Source: Malania oleifera (lineage: Eukaryota; Streptophyta; Magnoliopsida; Santalales; Ximeniaceae). From it: a stretch of 64,000 nucleotides of DNA. The notes under the pieces were generated by a model. The model saw only the letters and a list, made by a program, of their open reading frames with translations. It did no database searches and had not been told where the DNA came from. This document shows, piece by piece, positions 13,312 through 24,135 of this stretch. The stretch lies in the NCBI RefSeq assembly GCF_029873635.1, contig NC_080419.1, positions 69,111,823 through 69,175,822 of the forward strand, in the 5' to 3' direction. How positions within the stretch are numbered: the stretch's first letter is position 1; every line of letters starts with the position of its first letter. The translations under genes and the position numbers were made by a program.

Positions 13312-13779
13312 TAAAATTTTGTCCTCGAAATTTACTTTTTACATAACTTGTTATCCCTTAACAAGAAAAGGGTCTACTTATTTTATTATCTACCCTCACT
13401 TATGGCGGAGGAATATCGTGGTTACATTCCGAGTCCTGCAAGATTACATATACAAAAGGAAAAATTCTCCCAAAACCAAAATGCTACACTAATTAAACCA
13501 TAACATATACCTGCAAAAGAAATACTACCTAACTACTTACATTTTACCCAATCAAACTTCTTGGAATAAATGTGGATACCTCTACCTCATCTGCTCCTCG
13601 GATTCTTAAGAAGCCTCTTCAATTGCATGATTCCTCCACAAAAATTTTACCTGAGGAATCTTCTTGTTACGTAGCTCTTGTACTTTCCTATCCGGAATCT
13701 GTACTGGTGCCTCCTCATACACCAGTGAATCACTAAACTCCAATTCATCATAACTGATGATATGAGAAGGATCTGGGAC

Positions 13780-14960
13780 TTATTTCCTCAACATAGCAAT
13801 ACGGAATACGTCGTGGATCCTGGACAACACAGGTGGTAAAGCTCGCCTGTAGGCTACCGACCCCACTTTATCTAGAATCTCAAATGGACCGATAAACCTG
13901 GGACTAAATTTACTCTTTTTCCAAAATCGCATAACTCCTTTCATTGGAGCTATTTTCAAAAACACATGATTACCCACATCAAATTCCATATTTCTGCGGC
14001 AATTATCAGCATAACTTTTCTGTCGGTTCTGAGCTGCATTGATCCTGTCTCTGATAAATCGAACCTTATCATGCGCTTGCTGCACAAGATCTGGTCCCGC
14101 TACTCGTCGCTCACCCACTTCATCGTAAAATAAAGAAGAACGACATCTCCTACCGTACAAAGCCTCAAACGGTGTCATGCCAATACTGGACTGGTAACCG
14201 TTATATAAGCAAATTCTACTAGTGGCATGAACTGAGTCCAACTACCCCCAAAATCTAATACGCACGCACGTAGCATATCCTCTAATGTCTGTTTCGTCCT
14301 CTTAGTTTGCCCATCTGATTGAGGATGAAATGTCGTGCTAAATGACAATTGAGACTCTAGTGCTTCCTGTAGACTCTTCCAAAAACGTCACGTAAAATGT
14401 GGGTCTCGATCTGACACAATCAATGTTGGCACCCTATGAGAACAAACTATCTCCTGAATATAGATCTCCGCTAAACGGTTGAGAGAGTAGCTGATCTTGA
14501 TAGGTAAAAAGTGGGCGGTCTTAGTTAAACGGTCAACAATCACCCAGATGGCATTCTGGCCATGTAATGTCATCGGCAGTCCTGACACGAAGTCCATAGA
14601 TATATGATCACACTTCCACTCTAGGACAAATAACTGCTGCAACTGCCCTGCTGGCCTATGGTGCTCAGCCTTTACCTGCTAGCACGTTAGACACTGCGCT
14701 ACATACTCAGCAATCTCTCTCTTCATACCACTCCACCACTACGACCCTCGCTAATCCCTGTACATCTTCGTACTATCGGGATGAACTGTATACAAAGATC
14801 TATGAGCCTCCTCTAAAATAGTCTTTCTGATCTCAGTATCGGCAAGAACGCATAATCTGGAATGGAACCGTAAAGCTCCATCATCTGCAATACTGAATTC
14901 CTCCCCTTGACCATTCTGCACTCTATCCATCACCTTTGCTAATTCTGCGTCTTCCTTTTG
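13780..14960 (-). pseudogene. Gypsy B integrase relic
   Basis: Contains the HHCC-zone region (EEAHRSLYTVHP), a core fragment (WKCDHISMDFVSGLP and later IVSDRDPHF) and a C-terminal part (SSIGMTPFEALYGRRCRS and KFSPRFIGPFEIL). In living relatives this enzyme inserts the cDNA copy into host DNA. The wording is that of plant chromoviruses. It is a fossil and not one open frame. Confidence 0.9.
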
Positions 14961-14978
14961 AGCGGTTTTAATTCTTTC

Positions 14979-15646
14979 TTACAGAGTAGGCTGTACTACT
15001 AGGTTGGCAATACACACTGGAGGATCTCTCTCTACTAACTCTATGCCGAGTCTCTCCAGATCCATCATGATCAGATACTGGATCTCCATAGCTGCCAACA
15101 CTGGTTCCCTGGACTTTCTGCTTAACGCATCAGCTACCACGTTTGCTTTCCCGGGTGATAACTGATGGTACAATCAAAATCCTTAATTAGCTCCAATCAC
15201 CTTCTCTGTCTTATATCCAGTTCCTTCTGTGTGAAAAAATACTTTAAGCTTTTGTGGTCGGAGAAGATCTCACACTGCTCGCTGTACAGGTAATGCCTCC
15301 AAAATTTCAATGCGTGTACCACTAGAGCCAATTCAAGATCATGTGTAGGGTAGTTCTTTTCATATTCTTTCAACTGCCTGGACGCATACGCCACTACCCT
15401 GACATGCTGCATCAATACACAGTCAAGTCCCTTCAAGGACGCATCACTGTAAATGACATACCCCTCACCCCTTAATGGGATAACCAATACTGGTGTTGTG
15501 ACTAATCTTTGCTTCAGTTCTTGAAAAATCTGCTCACAGCTATCGTCCCACTCAAATCTGACATTCTTCCTCGTCAGTCGTGTCAAAGGTCTTGACAAAG
15601 CTGAGAATCTCTCAACAAAATGGTGGTAATAGCCAGCTAGCCCCAA
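14979..15646 (-). pseudogene. Gypsy B RNase H relic
   Basis: Recognisable words are [49 protein letters not shown] and LFTQKEL-like text near the end, followed by a tether region with VVADALSRKS. This is the standard order after the reverse transcriptase in Ty3/Gypsy Pol. Confidence 0.9.
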
Positions 15647-15820
15647 GAAACTCCTGATCTCCTAGACAATTCTCGGTCTAGCCCAATTCACTACCGCCTC
15701 AATCTTACTAGAATCCATAGAAATTCTGTATCCAAATACAACATGCCCCAAGAACACGACCTTCTCAAGCCAAAATTCACATTTACTGAACTTGGAGTAT
15801 AACTTCTTTTCCCGAAGTGT

Positions 15821-16729
15821 CTACAAAACCTGCCTCAGGTGCGTCTCATGCTCCTTATAGCTCCTCGAATAGACCAGTAAATCATCAATAAAAACAACAA
15901 CAAACTGGTCTAAGTATTGGTGGAAGACTTTGTTCATCAAGTCCATAAATACCACAAAAGCATTTGTTAAACCAAATGGCATAACAAGAAACTCGTAATG
16001 CCCGTACTTGGTCCTAAAAGTCATCTTTGAGACGTCTTCTTCTTTCACTTTTACCTGGTGGTAGCCGGATCTGAGGTCAATCTTCGAATACACCCGTGTA
16101 CCCTGGAGCTGGTCAAACAAATCGTCGATACGGGGTAGAGGATACTTGTTCTTGATTGTCACTTTATTAATCTCCCTATAGTCTATACACATCCTCATAG
16201 TCCCGTCTTTCTTCTTCACAAATAAAACTGGAGCTCCCCACATAGATACACTAGGTCGTATGAATCCCTTATCAAGTAGATCTTGCAATTGATTTTTCAA
16301 TTCTACCAATTCTGCTGGCGCCATCGAGTACGGTACTTTAGAAATTGGCATTGTACCGGAAGGTAGATCAATAGAGAAATCTACCTCACAATCAGGTGGC
16401 AAGCCTGGTAACTCATCTGAGAAAACATCTGTAAACTCCTTTATTACAGGCGTGCTAGCAAGTTTCAATTCATTCTCTGACATCTCCTTCACAACAGCCA
16501 CAAACCCCTGACAACCATTCAACAGTAGTCTCCTGGCATGGATAGCTGAAACTAGTTGAGGCGGGGATTGCACTTGCAACCCTACGAACTTGAATTCTGC
16601 TTCCCCTAGAGATCTGAATATCACTTCTCGTGCTCGACAATCTATGCTGGCAAAATTAGTTGCTATCCAATCCATGCCAAATGTAACATCAAACCCGTGC
16701 ATGTCTAGCACAATCAGATCAGCAAACAA
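15821..16729 (-). pseudogene. Gypsy B reverse transcriptase relic
   Basis: Conserved words are present in order: [87 protein letters not shown] and the catalytic region [11 protein letters not shown] (FIDD in place of the generic YxDD is usual for this group). A protease with DSGATHSFVS lies just upstream at 16760-16987. Confidence 0.93.
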
Positions 16730-16759
16730 AGTCTTTCCTTGAATATCAACTGGACAACC

Positions 16760-16987
16760 TCAGAGCACCCTACTACACCTCACCACTGACCCAGTCGGTG
16801 TAGATACCAACAATTCAACATCTAATGATTGTGTTTCAGCCCCATATAATTTAACACACCCCAATGACACGAACGAGTGTGTAGCTCCTGAATCAAATAA
16901 TGCAATAACTTTAAAAGAAAGCATCATAACCATACTTGTCACCACGTCACCTGCCGTCTCAACCTCAACTGGCGTTAGAGTAAACAC
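16760..16987 (-). pseudogene. Gypsy B protease relic
   Basis: Carries ALFDSGATHSFVSLGCVKLY. DSGA is the aspartic protease active-site signature of Gypsy elements; the enzyme cleaves Gag-Pol. It lies between the gag and reverse transcriptase relics as expected. Confidence 0.85.
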
Positions 16988-16999
16988 CCTAGCTGGAGC

Positions 17000-18060
17000 C
17001 GCATTTCTCTACTGGCCCCTACGTAGCGCCTGATAATCTCCCTCGTATGTTCTGGGAACTGGAACTACATCTGGTGGGGTAGGACAGTCTCGCGCCATAT
17101 GCCCCGATCTACCGCAGGGATAGCACACCACCCCTCCTGCTCGACACTCTCACCAGTGTCTCCTACCACAAGTCTGACAGACTGGAGGACCCTGCCCTGC
17201 CTACACCTCGCATCCTCCTATCTCCTACCTCTGCCCTCTGCCATGATTTCCTCTCCTCCATTAGCCCAGTCTATGACCCTGATGGTAGCCCGTAGATGCA
17301 GATCTCTTCCTCTGTCCCTACTCCTCTGCATCAAGATGCTCACCAATCTCTGCCAAGGCCACCCTGTTGACCAATTCAGCAAAGTCCTAAATCCGCAGCA
17401 CCACCACTTGCTTGAATATATTTTGCCTCAAACCTCTCTCGAACTGCCTCGCCTTCTCCACTTCATCAGGAACAATGTATAGGGTGAAACGAGAGAGCTC
17501 GATGAAACACGGCACATACTGCTGGACGGATAGCTATCCTTGCTTCAGACTCAGGAACTCTTCTACCTTAGCCTCCCTGACAGTAGCTGGAAAATACCTA
17601 TCAAAGAACAATTCTTTAAACTGGTCCCATGTCATGGCCATCAGAGTCACCCTCTGCTACTCTAACAGTCTCACTGCATTCTACCACCTCTCGTCCTCTC
17701 CCGTCAATCTATAGGTGGCGAAGAGGACTCTCTGTTCCTCAGTACACTGTAACACAGCCAAGACTTTCTCGATCTCCTGCATCTAATTCTCAGCGGCTAC
17801 AAGATCAACTCCACTTGAGAACACCGGAGGATTCATCTTCATAAACTTTTCTATAGTGCACCCATGGCCTATAGATGGGCCACTCTGCTCCCTCGAGCTC
17901 CAAGCGATCTTAGCCATAACCTGTTGAGCCACGCTACGTAATACTGCATCAGAGTTAGTCCCAGTTGCACCCAAAGGCCCTGCTCCATCACTACCACTCG
18001 CATGGGCACTATTTCCTCCTAGATCCGTCCTGAAAAATAGCAGTCGCAACTCAGTAATCC
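17000..18060 (-). pseudogene. Gypsy B gag relic
   Basis: The minus-strand segment near the primer site includes an N-terminal stretch with NSDAVLRSVAQQVMAKIAWS and KFMKMNPPVFSSGVD, matching the start of chromovirus Gag ahead of the capsid domain. The rest is decayed, and only traces of the zinc-knuckle area remain near 17100-17150. Plus-strand open frames in this area are shadows. Confidence 0.7.
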
Positions 18061-18330
18061 TATCCTCATAATTTACCCACCTATCGTCACCATTTATCTC
18101 AACATTTCTAACTCATTTCTAATCCCCAGTCCTACATTCTAAGAACACAACCCGACAATAGCTTACTATGGTTTTCCTAAAATCGTCACCCTAGGAAAAA
18201 CATAGAAACTATCACGTAAGTTCTGCCTCTAGACTGTAGAACAACCTTAAATCATTTCCTAAACTCTGGTATTATTTCCGATGCATTCTAAAATCTACAA
18301 AACCTAGCAACCTAGGCTCTAATACTATAT

Positions 18331-18832
18331 TGTGACAACCTACTTAATTTCCATATATTTTTTTTATATATAATAAAATCAATATCACAAATCCCAGCTC
18401 AGTATTTCATAATGCACTTGGACCCGTGGGTACCAGGGATATATCAGAACTTATAGCAGAAGCCTAAGCAGTAAAAAACATACAATCATATACATCTCAT
18501 TATACCATACACCACAATACCAGAGTTACTACAAACACTGTATATATACACAACACTCAACTCAAAAAGATGTCCTAGGGCCATTTCCACAAAATACATC
18601 CGATCCTATAAAAAATACTTACCCTTATGGAAGGGCAGATCTACCATACTAGATCAGCGGGGCTTTACCCGCTTTCCTATCAGGGGCTCCTGAAAAGTTT
18701 ATAAAATTTTGGGGTGAAACTCCTCTTAGTAAGGAAAATAAACTAATACCAGTGTGTGACAACATGAGTATTCCATGTTATACATATATCGTACCAAACA
18801 TATTTAGTAAACTGTTATGTCAGATCTGGGAA

Positions 18833-18866
<34 letters not shown>

Positions 18867-20577
18867 TTCCCAGATCTGACATAACAGTTTACTAAATATG
18901 TTTGGTACGATATATGTAAACATGGCAGAACATACTGCATTTTCATAAACATATTTCATCTCATATAATAATAATAACACAAAAACATTCCTAGTAGGTT
19001 AGCTGGTTGTTGTCATGTATTACCCCCACATGACTGGGTCGTATGGCCCAAAGGCGGGACCTGACAATGGCTGACCGACCACTACCAAGTCAAAAGTATA
19101 GTCTGTAAGTCTGATGGGTCTGCCAGACCTGGTCTGTACACTAGGGGCGCTCACACACTTCTTAAAAACCACATCGACCATCCAATCTCACACCACTCCG
19201 TACAGCGGCGTTAACACAAATATCATGATCACAAAGACCATGGACACATAGCAACGGTACCGTGCAAGTGCTAGCCTAGACCAAGCCAACCAGGTTCTAA
19301 TAACATATAACATATACTGAAATTGTGATACATGGATATTTCATATCATTAATTACCAAATCAATCATATCATTTTGCCTATATACGTATATCATGAAAA
19401 TCATCGGCTCGTATACCGGTATTACACATTTTATCATAGCTCGGCTCGTACGCTGGCAAATCATAGCACAGCCCGTACGCTGGAAAATCACATCCATAGC
19501 TCGGCCCATATGCCAGCAAATCATATCATAGCACATCCCGTACGCTGGCAAATCACATCCATAGCATAACCCGTACGCCGGCAAAATCATATAGATAGCT
19601 TAGCCCGTACACTGGCAAATCATACCCATAGCTCGCCCTGTACGCCGGCAAATATATATAAAAATCTCAGCCCGTACGCTAGTTTTCCATTAAAAAATTC
19701 GTATCATAATCACATTCCCAAAACAGTATTTAATGTAAATTTCTAGTCATGCCACATTAAACAAGTTTTTCGTATATTTAACATATCATCACTTTCAACA
19801 ACATTTTCCCAAATATTAATCACATATATGAACATATTTATCAAATGCTATATATATACATAAATTTTCTCAAAAAGAACTAGCTAAGTTTATCCCCCCT
19901 AAGAAAATTTGTCCTGCACCCGCAGGGTTCCCAACTCAACACCCTGAAAATGAAAACTCCCTGTACTAAAGTTCAGTATTTCTACGCATATAACACTTCC
20001 TACAACTGTCAAATAACCAAATACTGAGTAGAAAGCCTTACCCTGGATTTGGGATGGTTTCCAACTCAGCCCCACCGATGATCCACTCCAGGAGATTTGC
20101 AGAGAACTTTCCCAGGAGCGTCGTGGTGGTTTCAGATCCTCGAACTGGCGGAAATCCAGACCGAAATCGAAGAGAGAAGGAGGAAGAACCGTAGGGAGAG
20201 AGAGTGGAAAGATCTGCGCAGGAAAAATGACTAAAAGTTACGTTTAATCCCTATTTATACTGCGAGATTCATCGACGAGCTACGTCACCTCGTTGACGAG
20301 TCCTGTAGAAAATTCGTCGATGAAACCCACTCCTCGTTGACTAAATTCAGACTACCCAAAATATCTCTCGGTATCTTCTCATCAACGAATTCTAGCCTCG
20401 TCGACGAGCTCCTGTTGTACCCTAGTCAACGAGTCCACTGTATTCGTCGACGAGGAGCTGAAAAATTTCCTTGGGATTTATCCTTTCCAAAATGCAATGT
20501 TGTCGACAAAGTCAACTGCCTCTTTCTGTGTTCCCTTTCTTTATTATTTAAATACCATTATTCGTCGAGTCGTTGCA
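18331..20577 (-). repeat. 5' LTR of Gypsy family B
   Basis: Plus strand starts TGTGACAACC and ends CGTTGCA. It carries the CCGTACG minisatellite (19405-19685), a TATA-like box (20252-20259, minus strand) and GTCGAC palindromes (20270-20520). Unlike its sister LTR it contains a perfect 138-bp palindrome (18781-18918). A plausible primer-binding site (TAGTATTAGAGCC on the minus strand) abuts its left edge. Confidence 0.92.
18781..18918. repeat. perfect 138-bp palindrome centred on (TA)n
   Basis: The 69-bp arms match perfectly and have no spacer. The centre is a TA run at 18837-18863, and the arms include CCAAACATATTTAGTAAACT. The sister LTR has only one arm (about 11505-11580), so the inverted duplication arose in this LTR after insertion. 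Confidence 0.9.
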
Positions 20578-22400
20578 CACTGTCATTCCAAAAGGTATGA
20601 ACTTGAAAAGGTTTAAATTTAGAGAATCTTTTCAACTGATATTCAATATCAATGACAACTCTTCCATTATTTTCCATCCACTATGTTAAGAACAATAATC
20701 TTAGTCCATGATTAGACATATAGATCTTTCCTTATTCAGATTTGAAAGAGGTTTATTCTATTAGGAAAAACAAGAAAACATCTTCAGGACCTGATTCACT
20801 CAAGGAGCTAAAAATGAGTAATGCTTCCATGAAGCCTTTGCACAATACTACAAAGTCTGTCTCAAAGAAGTTGGAAAAATATTTTACAGAATATGAAAGT
20901 AGAACTTCCTTGTGGGGAAAAGCTATATATATAGTACACTAAACATTATATCTAGTCTGCTAGCTGTTAAATAGAGCATACTGCCAATCATACCTCAGTA
21001 AAGCTTAATTAATTAACATCTACTGGTATACTTTGCTCATCCTTGTCAAACTTAGTGGAAGTGTTCGTAGGGGTCCCCAACCAATACCTTACCATCTTCT
21101 AGGTTAAATTTTTTGATAGCAATTCTTTCACGTCTTTTGATTGGTTAATGAATGTGCCATTTTCTTCTTGTTTTATTTGAAGTCCAAGAAATAAAGTGAG
21201 CTCTCTCATCATGTTCATTTCAAATTCTTCTTGCATGCATTATTTGGCAAAGTCATTGCACATATCCTCATTGGTAGCACCAAATATAATATCATCTACA
21301 TATATTTGAGCCAGAAGCATGTCCTAATTTTTGGTTTTTATAAATAGAGTAGTGTCAATTTTCCCTCTTTCATTATTTTTCGTCCACTATGTTAAGAACG
21401 ATAATCCTAGTCCATGGCCAGACATATAGATCTTTCCTTATTCAGATTTGAAAGAGGTTGCTTCTATTAGGAAAAGTAAGAAAAGATCTTCGATCAAGAC
21501 CTGATTCACTCAAGAAACTAAAAATGAGTAATGCTTCCATGAAGCCTTTGCACAATACTACAAATTTTGTCTCAAAAAAAGCTTGAAAAATCTTCCGCAG
21601 ATGATGAAAGTGGAACTTAATTCCCTAGGGGAAAAGCTATATAATATGATGTGTAACGACTCTGGTCCCATTAAACCTACAGGACATCCTCTTCTCATTA
21701 TATTTTATCTTCAACTCATCCAAATTCTCATTTGTGGTATCAAGTTGCTTAATAGACAATATCAGTAACTGTTCTTAATTTCGTGCATCCTATCCCTCAA
21801 ACTCTATTGCATTTCAAAAATCATTCCAATCATTGCGGAACTTCACCCCACAACGATCTTCCCTGGTCCGTACACGGTCATTCCAAAATGTATGAACTTT
21901 AATTCAAAAGGTTTAAATTTGGAGATCATCAATCTTTTCAACCAATATTCACTAATGTTATATAAATGACAGCTTTTCCAACTTTTTCGTCTACTATGTT
22001 AAGACAATCTCAGTTCTGAATTGACCAAATATAGATTATTTCGCTTTCGAGTTTGAAAGGTGTCCAACTCATCAGCTAGGTCAGTTTCGAAGTATTTTGC
22101 CAAGATTTTCTTATATAATTTAATTAAACATATTGAAGTTGATACATTTGGAATGACTGTGTACAGACCAAGGATGTTGTGGTCAAGTTCGGCGATGATG
22201 AACTAAATTTTTTAAATGCCATAGACTTTTAGCGATCTTTTGAAGTTGTTCATTGTCACATTACTAATTAAAAAGGAATGGGATGCATGAGAAAGAAAGA
22301 GTTTGGTTCAAATATCTATACATGGGTGGGTTGCTTATGAAGATGATTACAATTCAGATGGGCCAATAGAAGACTATTTTTGTAGTAGTGGACAGTTGTT
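20578..22400. repeat. module repeats of the composite element
   Basis: A module containing GTCATTCCAAAA...GTATGAAC, then CCACTATGTTAAGA, then CAGATTTGAAAGAGG, then AATGAGTAATGCTTCCATGA, then GGGGAAAAGCTATATA occurs at 20578-20935 and again at about 21350-22080. Part of it recurs inverted at about 22140-22400 (GAATGACTGTGTACAGACC against GGTCCGTACACGGTCATTCC). Short open frames such as SNASMKPLHNTTKSVSKKLE look protein-like but match no family I know. Confidence 0.75.
20935..21345 (-). pseudogene. Ty1/Copia reverse transcriptase fragment
   Basis: The minus strand shows QIYVDDIIFGATNEDMCNDF, then EEFEMNMMRELTLFLGLQIK and TPTNTSTKFDKDE. These are the YVDDIIFG catalytic region and the following blocks of plant Copia Pol. 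It is an isolated, decayed scrap between two module copies of the composite, without LTRs beside it. Confidence 0.85.
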
Positions 22401-22429
22401 GATATTGGTGAGGAAGCAAAATAGGGAAG

Positions 22430-22861
22430 ACTATTAGTGACAGTTTAAAAAATTCATCGCTAATAATAGACTATTAGTGACGGTTTTCATAAACTGTCAC
22501 TAATATAGTTAAATAAAATTTTTTATATTTTTTAAATAAAAACTATATTAGTGACAGTATAATAAACCGTGACTAATACAAGACAAATAGTAACAGTTTG
22601 GAAGAATCATTACTAAAAGGCAATTATTAGCGACGGTTTAAAAGAACCGTCACTAAAATTGTTGACTTTTCTGAGTCAACATACATTATTAGTAACGGCT
22701 AAGGGCACCGTGACTAATATTACACTATTAGTGACGGTTAAGAAACCGTCATGAATAATTGCCTTTTAGTGATGCCTTGAAATCGTCACTAATATCTTTA
22801 GAAACGTCACTAATATTTTCCCAAAATAGTTTCTGAGCGAAAGTGGTTTCCCGTGATAGTG
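22430..22861. repeat. right TTAGTGACGG subterminal repeat field
   Basis: More than ten copies of TTAGTGACGG/CCGTCACTAA in both orientations, often as head-to-head pairs. The segment ends on the minus strand with CACTATCACGGGAAACC, which could itself be a CACTA-type terminus. Confidence 0.75.
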
Positions 22862-23075
22862 TGAGCAGGAAAATTGGTTTTAAGTGACAAAACTATTAGT
22901 GACAGTTTCAATTTCGTCACTAAAAGGGACTTATTAGCGACGGTTGTCAAAACTGTCACTAATACTTAGACTAGTAGTGAGGGTATTCAAAAATTGTTAC
23001 TAATAGTCACTTTTAGTGACGAAATTGGAACTGTCACTAAAAATTTCATCACTAAAAACCAGTTTTCTAGAAGTG
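22861..23075. mobile_element. palindromic CACTA-like MITE
   Basis: A roughly 215-bp near-palindrome. The left end reads GAGCAGGAAAATTGGTTTTA, and the right end read inward on the minus strand is CACTTCTAGAAAACTGG. Both continue through AGTGACAGTT and CAATTTCGTCACTAAAAG. The size and symmetry fit a miniature element. The first bases of the left end are degenerate, and the 3-bp target duplication could not be confirmed. Confidence 0.55.
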
Positions 23076-23854
23076 ATTATTATTAGGGTTTTGATTAATG
23101 CATATTATTATTTGGGTTTTGATTATTGCATATTATTATTAGGATTTTAATTATCGCATATTATTATTAGGGTTTTGATTATTGCATATTATTATTAGGG
23201 TTTTGATTATTATACATTATTATTAGGGTTTTGATTATTGCCATGTTATGATTATTGTATTTATTATTATTAGGGGTTTGATCATTATACATTATTATTA
23301 GGGTTTTGATTATTGCCATGTTATGATTATTGTATTTATGTGTTGTTATTATTGGATTTTGATTATTGTCATGTTATTATTATTGTATTTATGAATGTTT
23401 CCTTGATAATTGTTATGTTATTATATTAGTGTGTAGTTATGGTATTATAGTGCATTATTATGTTAGTTTATTATGTATTATGGTAGCTTATTATTATAGT
23501 ATCATTATTATGTATATTATGGTATATTTAGTATTACACATTATTATGGTAGTTTATTTTTATAGTAGTTTATTATGTAATTTATTATTCTGATATTTTA
23601 TTATGTATTATTTATTATGGTTGTATTGTTATGTTTTAGGGTAGTTTATTATTATGGCATTATTATTATGTAGTTTATTATTATGATATTTAATTATGTA
23701 TCATTGTAGTGTATTATTATGGTATTATTATTACTATGGTAGTTTATTATTGTGGAAAGTTTATTATTATGGTATTTATATATTATGGTAGTTTTATTAC
23801 AGTATTATTATTACAGTAGTTTAGTTCTTTTTGGAATACTTATTATGATATATA

Positions 23855-23892
<38 letters not shown>

Positions 23893-24135
23893 GTATTGCG
23901 ATGTTTTAATATTTTAGTATTTAGTACTATATATTGTGGTATTTTTAATATTTTAATTATTTTGTGTAGTATTTTAGTTTATTATTATGTTTATTATTAT
24001 ATTATTATGTTATATGATTAGTATTTTATGTTTATTATTATGTTTATATTATATTATTATGTATTTTTGTGTAGGTGTGTCCTTATGATTATAAAAAGGA
24101 CAATGAGAATTTCAGACCTCACATATATTAACTCT
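23076..24135. repeat. 26-27-bp minisatellite and TTATTA low-complexity DNA
   Basis: About 23083-23360 holds eight to ten units of a 26-27-bp repeat with the core TTATTATTAGGGTTTTGATT. 23360-24070 degenerates into TTATTATGGTAG-like sequence with a (TTA)n tract at 23856-23893. Open frames here are compositional. 24070-24135 is the left flank of the solo LTR. Confidence 0.85.

Larger units (their letters stand above)
11050..20577 (-). mobile_element. Ty3/Gypsy chromovirus, family B, structurally whole
   Basis: An LTR retrotransposon of about 9.5 kb on the minus strand. The LTRs are 11050-13297 (3') and 18331-20577 (5'). It has a polypurine tract at 13298-13311 and a tRNA-iMet-like primer site just inside the 5' LTR (about 18310-18330). 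Parts in sense order: gag (about 18050-17000), protease (about 16990-16760), reverse transcriptase (about 16480-15830), RNase H (about 15650-15100) and integrase (about 14930-13780). It is broken in the coding part, with ten or more lesions. The flanks GACTA and CACTG are a decayed 5-bp target duplication. An empty-site paralogue at about 21860-21900 confirms the insertion point. LTR divergence of about 8-9% by eye suggests several million years. Confidence 0.92.
10600..23075. mobile_element. composite CACTA-like region, split by a Gypsy insertion
   Basis: Both ends carry dense TTAGTGACGG/CCGTCACTAA repeats (10612-10720 and 22430-23075), the hallmark of CACTA subterminal regions. Between them a module occurs three times: the left copy 10741-11049 continued at 20578-20920 (interrupted by the Gypsy B element), a direct copy about 21350-22080, and an inverted copy about 22140-22400. 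No TNP2-type transposase is recognisable, so the region looks non-autonomous. The left terminus was not found. The right terminus reads CACTTCTAGAAAACTGG on the minus strand. A CACTA identity is inferred from the repeats and this end; the inverted module could instead mean two nested copies. Confidence 0.55.

Noticed and set aside
17099-17844. Long plus-strand frames inside Gypsy B
   Set aside because: Shadows antisense to the gag/protease relic; Ser/Leu-rich with no recognisable protein.
23366-24021. Tyr/Ile-rich frames
   Set aside because: Translations of TTATTA low-complexity DNA.
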